A stretch of DNA of 64,000 bases from Amycolatopsis roodepoortensis (GCF_014873915.1 NZ_JADBEJ010000001.1:930001-994000), one strand, 5' to 3'. Shown: positions 18,852-30,879, counted from the stretch's first letter. A program made the numbers and translations. Notes: generated from the letters alone by a model not told the origin.

Positions 18852-19278
18852 TCGCCGACCGCCTTTCGTAGCCCCGCGTCGGGGACTCTACCTTTGTCGC
18901 GTGTCTGTTAGTGGACTACCGCTTTGATGACTGTGCGCTGCCGACAAGAGCGCGGAGTGGAACAGATTGTCGCGATGGCGATCTATGCACGCTGGGCAAG
19001 TGAACGGTAGCTACGCGGCTTGAGGGTGCTTCTCGTGGCGCCCCGTCCACGTTGGGAAGGACGATCGTCCTTGCTCCAGGCTGGCGGCAAACGACAGGGA
19101 GTGCACCTTGCGCTAAGTCGCCGTCAAGGCTTTGGTGTCACCTCGGTGAGAAGCACAGACACTGGGGCTGCGGTACAGACGCTCGTAGCGTTCTCAGCCC
19201 TTGCTCTCGGCTCCTCTTAGGGGCGCCGTCCGAGCAGTCGCTCGATGAGCGAGCTCGCAGTACTGCGACAATGGATGC
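18852..19278. other. Intergenic region between divergent Abi_C and DUF4365 genes
   Basis: About 430 bases. It should contain both promoters. I see no credible gene; the short frames starting at 19020 and 19052 have no ribosome site or recognisable sequence. Confidence 0.45.
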
Positions 19279-20199
19279 ATGACAGGCGAGCCGACATTCC
19301 GACCGCGCTATACGGCACAGGCCAAGACGTCTGACAAGGGCGTGCGTATGGTTGATGCTTCGATTGGCGACAAGCTGGGATGGATCTTCCGAGAGCAGTT
19401 CCGTGCTGACCTCGGCATCGATGCTCAGGTCGAGATCGTCCAGGCCGGAAAGGGGACCGGCAGGTTACTTGCGCTTCAGATCAAATGTGGCCTCTCATGG
19501 TTTGACGAAGAGATTGAAGGAGGGTGGCTCTACCGCGGCCAGGAGAAACACCTCTCCTATTGGCTTAGCCACTCTCTTCCTGTAATTGTATGCCTCTGCA
19601 ATCCGCAAACTGACGAAGTGTTCTGGGTTCAGATTACCGAATCCAATGTTGTTCGCGGTGCAAATGGCTGGACTGTCAAAGTTCCGAGTGCCCAGATTCT
19701 GGACGAACGGGCAATAGGTGAACTCACCCGGATTGCCGACTCGCCGCAACACGCTGATATCATAGAGCTACTTATTCCGAGATACTTGCAGGAACGCTAC
19801 AGTCGGGAAATCTATATACATCCCATTCTTGAGACGCCACACGACTTCCATGGCTTGAGTTATATGACCACAATCGGCCAGGATGTTATGTTTGTGGACT
19901 TTATCTACGGTCCTCTGGAGTCGTTGGATGCCAGGGCGGTAGAGCGACGCATTGAGTGGCGTGAATACAATGAGCAAGCCGCGAACATGGGAGAAACGCG
20001 CCTTCATATTCTCGCGATTAGCGAAAGTGTTCAATCTGCTTGCCCGGAAAGCGATATTGCGAAGTATATAGGTTCGGTTCGCGATGTCGAATTCACGCGC
20101 CTGGTTTACAGTTCTATACCCCCTTTTGCGCTTGACGAGATTGACAATGAGGGGCGTCTGGTCTACTACGGCCCTGGCGGCGACAGATTCGTCTCTTAG
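19279..20199 (+). CDS. DUF4365 domain protein (putative defence nuclease)
   Basis: A 306-residue protein. Residues about 20-135 match DUF4365: GDKLGWIFREQF, then DLGIDAQVEIV, then ALQIKCGLSWF, then SYWLSHSLPVIVCL and VFWVQI. The D...E...QIK spacing is that of the PD-(D/E)xK nuclease fold, and DUF4365 domains are common at the N-terminus of STAND NTPases and in defence islands. Here the domain has a C-terminal part of about 170 residues that I do not recognise. GC is lower than in core genes, especially after 19540, suggesting recent acquisition. Confidence 0.75.
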   Translation: MTGEPTFRPRYTAQAKTSDKGVRMVDASIGDKLGWIFREQFRADLGIDAQVEIVQAGKGTGRLLALQIKCGLSWFDEEIEGGWLYRGQEKHLSYWLSHSLPVIVCLCNPQTDEVFWVQITESNVVRGANGWTVKVPSAQILDERAIGELTRIADSPQHADIIELLIPRYLQERYSREIYIHPILETPHDFHGLSYMTTIGQDVMFVDFIYGPLESLDARAVERRIEWREYNEQAANMGETRLHILAISESVQSACPESDIAKYIGSVRDVEFTRLVYSSIPPFALDEIDNEGRLVYYGPGGDRFVS

Positions 20200-20880
20200 T
20201 AGGCGCCCGTTAGGTTATGCGCGTCGGGTGTTTGTGGTGACCTGAGAACGGTTTACGGCAGGTGCAACATGCGCTGACTGGGGCCTCAGGGATCGACTAG
20301 ATTCACGAAGAATGACGTAGGGTCCCCGGCCCGTGCAGGGGTAGGCACTGCCACACGCTTTATTGGCGGGACACGTTCGGCACGTCCGAACGTTCAGTTT
20401 TGTCGTCGCCATAATCGGTCCGCGGTTGATCTGGGGCAGTTTTCTCTCGGTGGGTCAAGGAGATCACCTGAGCCTGAGTCTTATGCAACAGGCAAGTATG
20501 GCAGGCGTCGTGGAAAGGTGGCGGGCGTCAACCACGTGAGCCGTTGACCGGGGCGCGGTCGAACTTCCCGAGTGTAAGTTTTCCTCCGAATCGAATGTGG
20601 CCGGTTGTCACGGAGAAACGCGGTCGTATCTAACGAACAGAACTACGAAGGCGGCTCGCCCTGGTCTCCAGAGGAACTCCCAGAAAACTGACCCGTTTCG
20701 TTCAGTGAACAGGCCCACGTCGTCTGCTTGGCGGAGATCTTCGCTTACACAGCAATCTGGACGAGTTTGTGCAGACCTGTGCGGACGTTAGAGCCTGGGA
20801 GCCTAGGTCGGCTCTGCCAGTACAACCGACTATCGAGCCTGGTTGAACGCGCGAAGGCGGTGTTTCCGGTCCGCACGAAC
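20200..20880. other. Gap between the DUF4365 and TraB-type genes
   Basis: About 680 bases. A 65-codon frame on the minus strand (20412 to 20215, beginning MATTKLNVRTCRTC, two further Cys) might be a small gene but lacks a clear ribosome site, so I do not call it. I see nothing else; a transfer origin or clt-like site could sit here but has no recognisable repeat. Confidence 0.4.
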
Positions 20881-20924
20881 GGGTCGGTTGGGTCCGCACA
20901 CTGCTGTGCGGACCCAACCGACCC
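20881..20924 (-). terminator. Perfect 20-bp hairpin ending the transfer operon
   Basis: Arms 20881-20900 and 20905-20924 are exact inverted copies with a 4-nt loop. It begins one base after the stop codon of the TraB-type gene, so it is its terminator. The same length and perfection could also stabilise mRNA. Confidence 0.85.
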
Positions 20925-23066
20925 TCATCGGGCGGTGTTGCCGACCACAGCGCGAATGGTGCTCAAGTCGACGACCGATACGGGATGGAGCGACCCGTTG
21001 ATCCGCTGACGAGACGGCGTTGGTGGTGGCACACCGTGCCTGCGCAGTGCTTCGCCGAGTGGCTTGGCGTCCCAGCCGATACGAGCCGCGAGATCCGCTG
21101 TCGCCACCAGACCGGTCTCAGCGTCATCGATGGCGTTGACCAGGAGCCCCAGCACCTCAGGAAGCTCAGGACCCTCCGAGTCCTCCGGCAAAACGGACGG
21201 TTCGTTGACGGCCGCAGACTGCTGGATGCGCTGCGCTACCTCATCCGGGAGCTCCCGGATCTGCCGCTCGCCGACCGCGTCACCGGTCAACGTCCCGGCC
21301 AGCTCACGCAACGCACGGCCACGATGGCAGGCCGCCCGGATAGCCTTGATGTGCAGCAGGTGGGTTCGCACGGTGAGCGCCTCGCCGGCGTCGAGATCGG
21401 TTTCGCCGTCCGCGCCAAGCAGGAGCCCGACCCCTCGGTGGGACTTGAGCAGCTTGGAGGCGTCCATTCCAGCCTTGTAGGTTCCGGCGCCGAGGATCGT
21501 CTCGCTGGCCTGGTAGGTCATGACCTTGAGCGCGAAGCGGGTACCGAGCTGGCCACGCAGCTTGTCGGGGATGACCTGTGAGTCCGGCTTCTGCGTGGCC
21601 AGGATCAGCACAAACCCGGCAGCGGGACCAGTCTTGGCGATGAACGTCAGCAGCTCCAGGACCCGCTGGCCGCGCTTCTTGCCCTTGGGCTGGTCCGGGT
21701 CGAGAGGGGTTTCGTCCTCCAAGTAGTTCTGGATCTCGTCGACGGCGATCACCGTCAGCGGCATGTTGTAGACCGGGTTGCGGGTGATTTCGGGGGTGAC
21801 CTTCGACTCCGGGCAGAGTTCGTCGTCCATCTCGGCGAGCTGTCCGAACCTGTTCTCGACGTCGGCCGCGACCTCTTCGAGCACTGCGATGAGCCGCACG
21901 ATCGACTCGGCACGGGCATTGGGGATGAACCGGTGGGCCACCAGCTCGAACGCCTTCCAGTCTTTGCCGCCCTTGCCGTCGGCCACGATCAGCCGAACGT
22001 GTGGGTCCAAGGCGGCCGACGTGACCGGGATCCGAGCTGCGTAGGTCTTGCCCATCCGCGGGATCGCGCCGACCAGCAGCGAAGTCCACACCAGGGGCAG
22101 GTGTACGACCTGGCCGCGGGCGGTCGTGCCGAAGGGGGTGGGCTGCCAGAAGTCCCAGTTCTCGACATCGCCCAGGGGAGAGTCGACCGGCTTCGCCGCG
22201 TACGGGTCGTCATCAGCGATCCACAGCGAGAGCCGACCTGCGTGCCCGCCCTTACCTCGGACACGTTCGGCGATGAGCTGGACTTCGTCGACGGCCAGTG
22301 CGGAGGCGAGGTCTTCGCGCTTCGCGATCGCGGTGCTGGCCTTGCGGCTGGCGGGCAGGTCCACGACGACGGCCCAGCCGGCGCTGTCGCGCTTCGGCAG
22401 CTGAACGAAGGCGAGCCCTTCGTCCTTACCGATGAGCTTGGCCTCGCGGAAGGCGGTGACGAGGTTGTTGCCGTCCATTGCCCACGCGATGCTGCGCGGC
22501 CGGATCACCGCCGATCGTCCGGACTTGTCTTTACGGCGTCCGGTGACCGCCAGTCCGGCGGACACGACGGCGCCAGCGATCCACCAGACGACTGGTCCCT
22601 CTACCAGGCTCGCGATCGTGAGACCGCCACCACCGCCCGCCGTGGTGGCGAGCGTCCACCAGCGGCGTCGTACTCGGAAGCGGTGGATCTCCTCGTACCG
22701 GTTCGCCAGCTGCTGAGCTTGCTTCGCCGCGTCGTAGAAGTCCTTCACCGACACCCACGACCACCAAGTGCGCAAGGCGATCGGCACGCCACGTGTTACT
22801 GCGGCTGGATACCGGGCCGGAGCTAGGACGACATGACGGACGAGCTCCGTGCGCAGCTGACTGACGTGGCTGCGGTCGTGCCATCGAGCGGGTAGCCGCG
22901 ACATGGCCAACGCTGTCAGCGACCGCGCCCGGCGGTACTCCTCATCTGTGAGCAACTCGCCCTCCAGGAGGGGAGCGGCCTTCACCATGTCACCAGCGCT
23001 GGCGACCGTTGGCGTTTCCTCGTCGCCAGCGACCTGCGCCACGACTCCTGTCTGTTCGACGGTCAT
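20925..23066 (-). CDS. FtsK/SpoIIIE-type DNA translocase (TraB-like conjugation protein)
   Basis: A 713-residue protein. Two hydrophobic stretches near 136-175 anchor it in the membrane. Walker A is GAIPRMGKT at 333-341 and Walker B PLTVIAVDEIQ at 436-446; the RIPVTSAALDPHVRLIVADGKGG block follows the family. In actinomycete conjugative elements such pumps move double-stranded DNA between cells. The C-terminal winged-helix-like region (LAARIGWDAKPLGEALRRHG) could be the DNA-recognition domain equivalent to FtsK-gamma/TraB. It overlaps the upstream membrane-protein gene by 4 nt and is the last gene of the operon. Confidence 0.9.
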   Translation of the reverse strand: MTVEQTGVVAQVAGDEETPTVASAGDMVKAAPLLEGELLTDEEYRRARSLTALAMSRLPARWHDRSHVSQLRTELVRHVVLAPARYPAAVTRGVPIALRTWWSWVSVKDFYDAAKQAQQLANRYEEIHRFRVRRRWWTLATTAGGGGGLTIASLVEGPVVWWIAGAVVSAGLAVTGRRKDKSGRSAVIRPRSIAWAMDGNNLVTAFREAKLIGKDEGLAFVQLPKRDSAGWAVVVDLPASRKASTAIAKREDLASALAVDEVQLIAERVRGKGGHAGRLSLWIADDDPYAAKPVDSPLGDVENWDFWQPTPFGTTARGQVVHLPLVWTSLLVGAIPRMGKTYAARIPVTSAALDPHVRLIVADGKGGKDWKAFELVAHRFIPNARAESIVRLIAVLEEVAADVENRFGQLAEMDDELCPESKVTPEITRNPVYNMPLTVIAVDEIQNYLEDETPLDPDQPKGKKRGQRVLELLTFIAKTGPAAGFVLILATQKPDSQVIPDKLRGQLGTRFALKVMTYQASETILGAGTYKAGMDASKLLKSHRGVGLLLGADGETDLDAGEALTVRTHLLHIKAIRAACHRGRALRELAGTLTGDAVGERQIRELPDEVAQRIQQSAAVNEPSVLPEDSEGPELPEVLGLLVNAIDDAETGLVATADLAARIGWDAKPLGEALRRHGVPPPTPSRQRINGSLHPVSVVDLSTIRAVVGNTAR

Positions 23067-23848
23067 CGGCGATCACCGTCGTTCTCGCCAGTGCTGGTGC
23101 GGCTCATCGCCAGCAGGGCGAAGCCGCACACCACCATCAAGCCGTCGAGCACCAGCGGGCCGACGGCGGCCGCCACAGGGTCGTACTGCCAGGCCAGCAG
23201 GAGACCTCGCAGGTGTCCATAGGAGATGACCGCGGAGCCGACCGCGACGGCACCGGCTCCGCCGTAGCGGGCCAGGCCCCACAACACCCCGTTGGGCCAC
23301 GGGATACGGGACAGCGCCTCCACTGCCAGCATCAGCCCCACCGGCCACACTGCCGCCCCGACCTGCGGCGCGATCCCCGGCACCCAACCGGGCGGCTCAT
23401 GCGGAGCGGGCAGCCAGACGTGCAGCACGTTCGCCGCGATCGACATCACCGAGCCGAACACGAACCCCGCCCATGCGACGAGCCGACCGCCCGCCGCGGC
23501 CGGAGTCGACACGTCGTCGCCAGCGCTGACGGGCCGGTCAGCGGTTGGCGCCATCCCATCGCCAGGGCTGGTGATCATGGGCGACCGGCCAGAGTCGCTT
23601 TGCCGGTCGGCAGCGGCGCCATGATCGGAGACAGGCCACCCGACGTCCTCGTTCGGCGGCTGCCCGCCAGGCTTATCGAGGTTGGCGTTCTCGGTCGCCA
23701 GCTCCGCCAGCACCTTGCGGACCGCGTGATCTGTCGCCCCTGTCAACTTCACCAGCGTCGGCCGCCCTGGCGACGGCTGGCCGGTCTTGCGCGCCGTGTC
23801 GAGCGCATGGCGGATTTGGGCCACCAGGTTTCCGTTGGTCACCGTCAT
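23063..23848 (-). CDS. DUF2637/SpdB-type membrane protein of the transfer module
   Basis: A 261-residue protein from the ATG at 23848, preceded by GGGAGG with 6-nt spacing; the longer frame lacks a ribosome site. Residues 1-60 resemble a winged-helix domain (PTLVKLTGATDHAVRKVLAEL). Four hydrophobic segments follow (WAGFVFGSVMSIAANVLHVW, VWPVGLMLAVEAL, GAGAVAVGSAVISY, VGPLVLDGLMVVCGFALLAM), the pattern of the DUF2637/SpdB family encoded beside TraB pumps and implicated in intramycelial plasmid spread. Overlaps both neighbours by 4 nt. Confidence 0.8.
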   Translation of the reverse strand: MTVTNGNLVAQIRHALDTARKTGQPSPGRPTLVKLTGATDHAVRKVLAELATENANLDKPGGQPPNEDVGWPVSDHGAAADRQSDSGRSPMITSPGDGMAPTADRPVSAGDDVSTPAAAGGRLVAWAGFVFGSVMSIAANVLHVWLPAPHEPPGWVPGIAPQVGAAVWPVGLMLAVEALSRIPWPNGVLWGLARYGGAGAVAVGSAVISYGHLRGLLLAWQYDPVAAAVGPLVLDGLMVVCGFALLAMSRTSTGENDGDRR

Positions 23849-24489
23849 CGGGCACCTCCCGCCGAGCCATCGGCAGCCGGGTGGCAGCGCGGGCAACGGA
23901 CCGAGCGAGCGTGATCGGCATCCAGCCACACCACACGAGCCGAGACCGGATCACTGGGCCGGGCGTCGCACTGCCCACACGGCGGCGGAATGGGCGAGCG
24001 TGCCTCGGGCGCGCGCTCGCGCACCGGACGGTTCCCAGGACGGTTAAGGACGGTTCGGGGGCAAGCACTGCCCCCCGTTGTGTCGCTGTTTGCCCCTCGT
24101 GCCGACCGAGTTTGCCCCTCGTGCCGCTCAGCGGGCGGCAGACTCTGCCTCCCGTCGACAGAGTTGTCCACAAGCACTTCGGCCCGGTCGATTGCGAGGT
24201 CGTACCCGTTGGGCCGCCGGTCCGCACGCTTCACGTACGCGGCCACGATGCCCGGATCCGAGGGGCGGATCAGGTCGAGATCCTCTAACCCCCGCAAGGC
24301 GTAGCGAACCGATCGCTCGGACAGCCGTGTGTACCGAGCCAGCCTCGCCAGTGAGGGGAACGCGTTGCGGCCATCCGGATCGGCGTGGTTCGCCAACCCG
24401 ACCAGAACCACAGCCAGGCTCGACGCGTCGCGGCGATCGCGGGGAATCGGGGCGGTGTTGAGCGCCCAGTGAATTACCTCAATGCTCAC
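23845..24489 (-). CDS. Helix-turn-helix protein of the transfer module
   Basis: A 214-residue protein from a GTG at 24489 that overlaps the upstream stop by 4 nt. Residues about 15-75 form a winged helix of the replication/transfer type: SSLAVVLVGLANHADPDGRNAFPSL is followed by RYTRLSERSVRYALRGLEDLDLI. The C-terminus carries CGQCDARPSD and VRCPRCHPA, a probable zinc site. Such proteins stand at the start of rep/tra operons in actinobacterial elements; this one could regulate or initiate replication (inference). Confidence 0.75.
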   Translation of the reverse strand: MSIEVIHWALNTAPIPRDRRDASSLAVVLVGLANHADPDGRNAFPSLARLARYTRLSERSVRYALRGLEDLDLIRPSDPGIVAAYVKRADRRPNGYDLAIDRAEVLVDNSVDGRQSLPPAERHEGQTRSARGANSDTTGGSACPRTVLNRPGNRPVRERAPEARSPIPPPCGQCDARPSDPVSARVVWLDADHARSVRCPRCHPAADGSAGGAR

Positions 24490-24914
24490 CAGGACACCGC
24501 CGAGGACAACGAGAACAGCTCTGCCGCGTCGGCTTCGGTGAGACCGATCGTGCCGGTCCGACGTCGAAGAGCGACCTGAGCAGCAACCCAACCGTGGAAC
24601 TCGTCCCGAGCTTCGGTTTCAGTCACCTCGATCATGGTGCCGATCTGCGCCCAGGAGTCGACCGCGCCTGTTCGCAGCAACTCAGCGACCACGCACCATC
24701 GGCCCGCAGTGATCTGGTGTGCGATCCGGGTACCGTAGGCGAGTTCGGTGACCAGGTCCTTGGGATCGGCTTCGCCGTCCTTGGCCAGGAACGTCCGCGT
24801 GCGGGCGGCGGACCAGCGCTCTACCAACGCGCCAAGCGACTGGTGCGGAATACGGGTGAAGTCGTCGGGGGCGCGTTCCTCGGCGCCCCCGGGACTGGCA
24901 GGATTCGTTGCCAT
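24486..24914 (-). CDS. Unknown protein, first gene of the transfer operon
   Basis: A 142-residue soluble protein. The ATG at 24914 has GGAGG 4 nt upstream. The middle is helical and contains WSAARTRTFLAKDGEADP and YGTRIAHQITAGRWCVVAELLRTGAV followed by SWAQIGTMIEVTETEARDEF, which looks like a helix-turn-helix, so DNA binding is possible. Not recognised as a named family. It starts the four-gene operon that ends with the DNA translocase. Confidence 0.7.
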   Translation of the reverse strand: MATNPASPGGAEERAPDDFTRIPHQSLGALVERWSAARTRTFLAKDGEADPKDLVTELAYGTRIAHQITAGRWCVVAELLRTGAVDSWAQIGTMIEVTETEARDEFHGWVAAQVALRRRTGTIGLTEADAAELFSLSSAVSW

Positions 24915-24936
24915 GCGGACCTCCAGCGTCCGTCCA

Positions 24937-24972
24937 GGCCCCGTTTTCGCTGCTCCAACAGCAAACGGGGCC
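24937..24972 (-). terminator. Hairpin after the MBL-fold gene
   Basis: GGCCCCGTTT...AACGGGGCC arms with a 2-nt bulge and a GCTG/CAGC inner stem. It lies 41 nt after the stop of the 25014 gene, before the start of the transfer operon. It also falls at the apparent junction between accessory and core DNA. Confidence 0.6.
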
Positions 24973-25013
24973 GCCTACTAGGTAGGGCAGCCCCGTTCGG
25001 GAACGTCGTCAGC

Positions 25014-25691
25014 TCACCAGCCGCGTTCGCGCCACTCCGGAATCTTGGGACGCTCCTCGCCAAGCGTGGAATCGTCGCCGTGTCCCGGATAGAACCACGT
25101 CTCGTCCGGCAGTTCGCCGAAGATGCGTGCTTCCAGGTCGTCCAACAGGCTGGCGAACTCCTCCGGACTTGTTGTCCGCCCAGGACCGCCGGGGAACAGC
25201 GAGTCGCCGGTGAACAGGTGCGGGTGGCCGTTCGGGTCGCGGTACAGCAGCGCGATGGAGCCGGGGGTGTGACCGCGCAGGTGGATCACCTCGAGGGTGA
25301 TCTGCCCGACCTTCACCGTGTCGCCGTGTTCGACGAGGAAGTCCGGCGGGATCGGCAGCGGCTCGGCGTCCAGCGGGTGGGCGGCGGTGTTCGCGCCGTT
25401 CGCGCCGGCGACGGCGCCGAGGGCCTGCCAGTGGTCCTGATGCTGGTGGGTGGTCACGACGGTCTTCAGCGCGGGCCGGTCGGGGCCGTGGCCGATGAGG
25501 TCGGAGATCCGCTCGGGGTCGTTCGCGGCGTCGATCAGCAGCGCTTCGTTCTCGGCGCGGCAGACGAGCAGATACGCGTTGTTGTCCATCGGGCCGACCG
25601 ACAGCTTCGTGATGGTGAGCGCGTCCAGGGTGCGACGGGCGGCGTCGCCGCCGGGGTCGACATGCCCGGTGTAGGTCTCGACGATGTTCAC
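25014..25691 (-). CDS. MBL-fold metallo-hydrolase (glyoxalase II-like)
   Basis: A 225-residue hydrolase. It has the di-metal signature THQHQDHW at about 84-91, LRGHTPGS for the next ligand, FTGDSLFPGGPG and the final YPGHGDD. This is the glyoxalase II/hydroxyacyl-thioester hydrolase branch of the family; the substrate cannot be read from sequence. GTG start. It is the first gene on the core side of the right-hand junction and lies a little upstream of uvrA, where similar hydrolases are commonly found in actinomycetes. Confidence 0.88.
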   Translation of the reverse strand: MNIVETYTGHVDPGGDAARRTLDALTITKLSVGPMDNNAYLLVCRAENEALLIDAANDPERISDLIGHGPDRPALKTVVTTHQHQDHWQALGAVAGANGANTAAHPLDAEPLPIPPDFLVEHGDTVKVGQITLEVIHLRGHTPGSIALLYRDPNGHPHLFTGDSLFPGGPGRTTSPEEFASLLDDLEARIFGELPDETWFYPGHGDDSTLGEERPKIPEWRERGW

Positions 25692-25798
25692 ACCGCATAC
25701 GGTAGTCGTTCGCCTGCAATCGGTTCCACCCGCACAGGCGGCGCACAGGTGCAGGACGTAGGCTCGCGTCGCCCCGCCAGCCGAACCACAGGACGCTC

Positions 25799-27022
25799 GT
25801 GCCCGACGCTTCGCCGCGCGCCTCGCGCAAGATCAGCTGGGACGTCCTTCGCGTTGTAGCCGTCTTCGCGGTCATGCTCGGGCACGTCACCCATCAGGGG
25901 GCGCTTCTGCATCCCGAACTGGTGGGGTACCCCTTTCAGGTGACCGCTCAGTTCGGCGCGGCCATCCTTCTGGTGATTTCCGCCTTCTTCGTGTGCGCGA
26001 GCCTGCGCAAGGGGCGCCCCGGTCGGTGGCTGTGGAACCGGGTCGCGCGGTTGGTGCCCGCGTACCTGGTGGCGGTGGCCGTGACCTACGTCGTCGCCCG
26101 GTACGCGACGATCCGGTTCAGTGGCTTGCCGTTCCCGCCGGGACTGTCCGGATTCCTGTTCGGCGTGCCGCAGGGCCCGCCGTCCGATCCGTCGCCGTGG
26201 TACGTCCCCACCGGCGCCGATCTGCTCGCCAACCTGGGCATGGTCCAGGAATGGGGCTGGCGGTACGAGCTCTTCTACTATCTCGACGGCGCCTACTGGA
26301 CGCTGCCGGTCCAGCTCGCCGCTTTCACCGCCGCGGCCCTGCTGTGGCCGCGCCGGTGGCGCACCCACCGGCTCACCGTCGGGCTGCTCTGGGCGCTGAT
26401 CCTGGTCCCGCTTTTCCTCCGGTTCGTCGTGTTCGACCCGGTGTCCACGCCGAAACTCGTGGAGACCTTCTACTACGGCCTCGGCCTGCACCGCGTGCAC
26501 GTCTTCGCCATCGGCATCGCGATCTGGCTGTGGTCGAAACGACGTCTCGCGCACTGGCACGCGGCGTTGTTCGTGCTCGCCGCCTGCGCCGCGCAGGACC
26601 TGCAGGTCTTCCCGTTCCACCAGGCCCTGCCGAACGACCCCGAGCGCTGGCCCTCGGCCATCGGGTTCGCGGTCATGCTTCTTCTGGTGTGCCTGGCCGC
26701 GCGCGGACCGGACTGGCGGTTGCCCGGCATGTCCAGGGTCGCCCCGGCTGTCACCTGGCTCGCGGGCATCTCGTATGGTCTTTATCTGGTGCACCAGGAA
26801 CTCGGTTACATCCTGGCCCGTGCCCTGCTGAACGCCGGCGTCCCCGGTTGGCTGCGGCTCCCCATCGTGCTGGCCGCCGCCGTGTTCGGGGGCTGGGCGA
26901 TCACCGCCGGCGTTGAACGACCGGTCCACCGGTGGCTCACCGCTCGCCGGGATCGACGCGAAAAGCCGGGAAAACCGCAGGTCAAAGAGTCGGAACCAGT
27001 TTCTGTCGGTGGTGCCTCGTAG
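25799..27022 (+). CDS. Membrane acyltransferase (acyltransferase_3/OafA type)
   Basis: A 407-residue integral membrane protein with about ten hydrophobic segments. The N-terminal SWDVLRVVAVFAVMLGHVTHQGA carries the catalytic-type His of the family, and there is the usual WxLxxE-like FYYLDGAYWTLPVQL. Members O-acylate cell-surface sugars or antibiotics; here the substrate is unknown. GTG start with AGGA upstream. Transcribed towards uvrA with a 77-nt gap. Confidence 0.85.
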   Translation: MPDASPRASRKISWDVLRVVAVFAVMLGHVTHQGALLHPELVGYPFQVTAQFGAAILLVISAFFVCASLRKGRPGRWLWNRVARLVPAYLVAVAVTYVVARYATIRFSGLPFPPGLSGFLFGVPQGPPSDPSPWYVPTGADLLANLGMVQEWGWRYELFYYLDGAYWTLPVQLAAFTAAALLWPRRWRTHRLTVGLLWALILVPLFLRFVVFDPVSTPKLVETFYYGLGLHRVHVFAIGIAIWLWSKRRLAHWHAALFVLAACAAQDLQVFPFHQALPNDPERWPSAIGFAVMLLLVCLAARGPDWRLPGMSRVAPAVTWLAGISYGLYLVHQELGYILARALLNAGVPGWLRLPIVLAAAVFGGWAITAGVERPVHRWLTARRDRREKPGKPQVKESEPVSVGGAS

Positions 27023-27099
27023 CATGGATGCGGCCGCCCGTGCAGCTATCGACCGGGACGGCGACCGCAGCTGAGAATGAAACCTGAAGGGACCCTGGC

Positions 27100-29955
<2,856 letters not shown>

Positions 29956-29958
29956 GTG

Positions 29959-30004
29959 CTCGTGAGTGGTAAGGACGGTTCTAACCGTCCTTACCACTCA
30001 CGAG
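29959..30004. repeat. Palindromic repeat family 1, copy 1 (bidirectional terminator)
   Basis: Perfect 22-bp arms (29959-29980 and 29983-30004) beginning CTCGTGAGTGGTAAGG with a 2-nt centre. It sits between convergent genes uvrA and the 29981 lipoprotein. It contains the last codons and TAG stop of the lipoprotein gene. Other copies: 41741-41786, 57924-57969, half copy 41931-41949. Confidence 0.95.
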
Positions 30005-30619
30005 GTCCAGCACCGGCGAAGCGGGCCCGTAGTAGAAGGCGCGCAGCCGGTACGAGGCGCCCTCTTCGCCCGGCATGGTGGCGAGCCCGGCCGACGTGGT
30101 CCCCGGATCGGAGACCTCGATCGGCACGAACTCGGCGGTGCCGGGTTTCTTGATCTCCACGAGGAAACCGTCTTCGTCGGTGGAACGATCCGTCCAGCTG
30201 AACCGCACCATCTCCTCCGGCGCGGGCTCCGCCCGGAACGACGCCGGAGCAGCCTTGCGATCACCCGACCGTAGGGGCACAAGAGGTCCGTCAGCGGCAG
30301 GGGTGGCCGGCCCGGAAACCGTCACGGCCTCCGAAACGGCGCCGTAGAACGGCCGGATCCGGTAGTAGAACTGCGTTTCCGGCATCAGGTCCGGATGCCG
30401 GAAGGTCGTCTGCCGCGGCGGCACGAACCGCAGGATCGTGTATTCGCCGTGCGGATCGGTCGTGTACTCGACGATCCGCCCCGCGGCGGCCGGATCGTCG
30501 TCGGGCCAGCTCAGGTCGACGTTCACCGGATCCGTCAGCGTCGCGGTGAAGCGGGGCTCCTCGCCGCAGCCCGACACGAAAGCGACCGCCAGCAGAACGG
30601 CCGCGAGTTTCCTTGGCAC
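29981..30619 (-). CDS. Lipoprotein with two fibronectin-III-like domains
   Basis: A 212-residue protein from a GTG at 30619 with GGGAGGG 7 nt upstream; the longer frame would overlap the sigma-factor promoter region. Signal peptide VPRKLAAVLLAVAFVSGC with lipobox FVSGC. Two beta-rich units follow (about 25-100 and 115-205), each with a YxYRIRPFYG/YRLRAFYYG-like strand typical of fibronectin type III. The last seven codons (LVSGKDG) and the stop are supplied by palindrome family 1, so the natural C-terminus has probably been replaced. Function unknown, outer cell surface. Confidence 0.75.
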   Translation of the reverse strand: MPRKLAAVLLAVAFVSGCGEEPRFTATLTDPVNVDLSWPDDDPAAAGRIVEYTTDPHGEYTILRFVPPRQTTFRHPDLMPETQFYYRIRPFYGAVSEAVTVSGPATPAADGPLVPLRSGDRKAAPASFRAEPAPEEMVRFSWTDRSTDEDGFLVEIKKPGTAEFVPIEVSDPGTTSAGLATMPGEEGASYRLRAFYYGPASPVLDLVSGKDG

Positions 30620-30879
30620 GCCGAGACCCTCCCGGGAATCAGGCGGCGGCGGAATCCGGAGGCGCCAGCATACGAGCGCGTCCGGTGATCGACAAGGCCC
30701 CGGTTGAACCGTGCGCCCGTGCCGTCCGTGTGGGAGGCAAGAGGAGGCGGCCATGGAGAACCGAGGAGAGGCCGGTGCCGATGAACGGTTCGATCGCGGC
30801 GCGCGCCGAACGATCCACTCTGCCCCTGCGGGTTGCAGTACTGTCCTCGCCGACCCAGAAGACCGTCGGGAGGACGCGA

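Noticed and set aside
20215..20412. 65-residue minus-strand frame with four Cys in the first half
   Set aside because: No ribosome site, no recognised family, and it lies in a gap of mixed coding signal; kept only as a remark.
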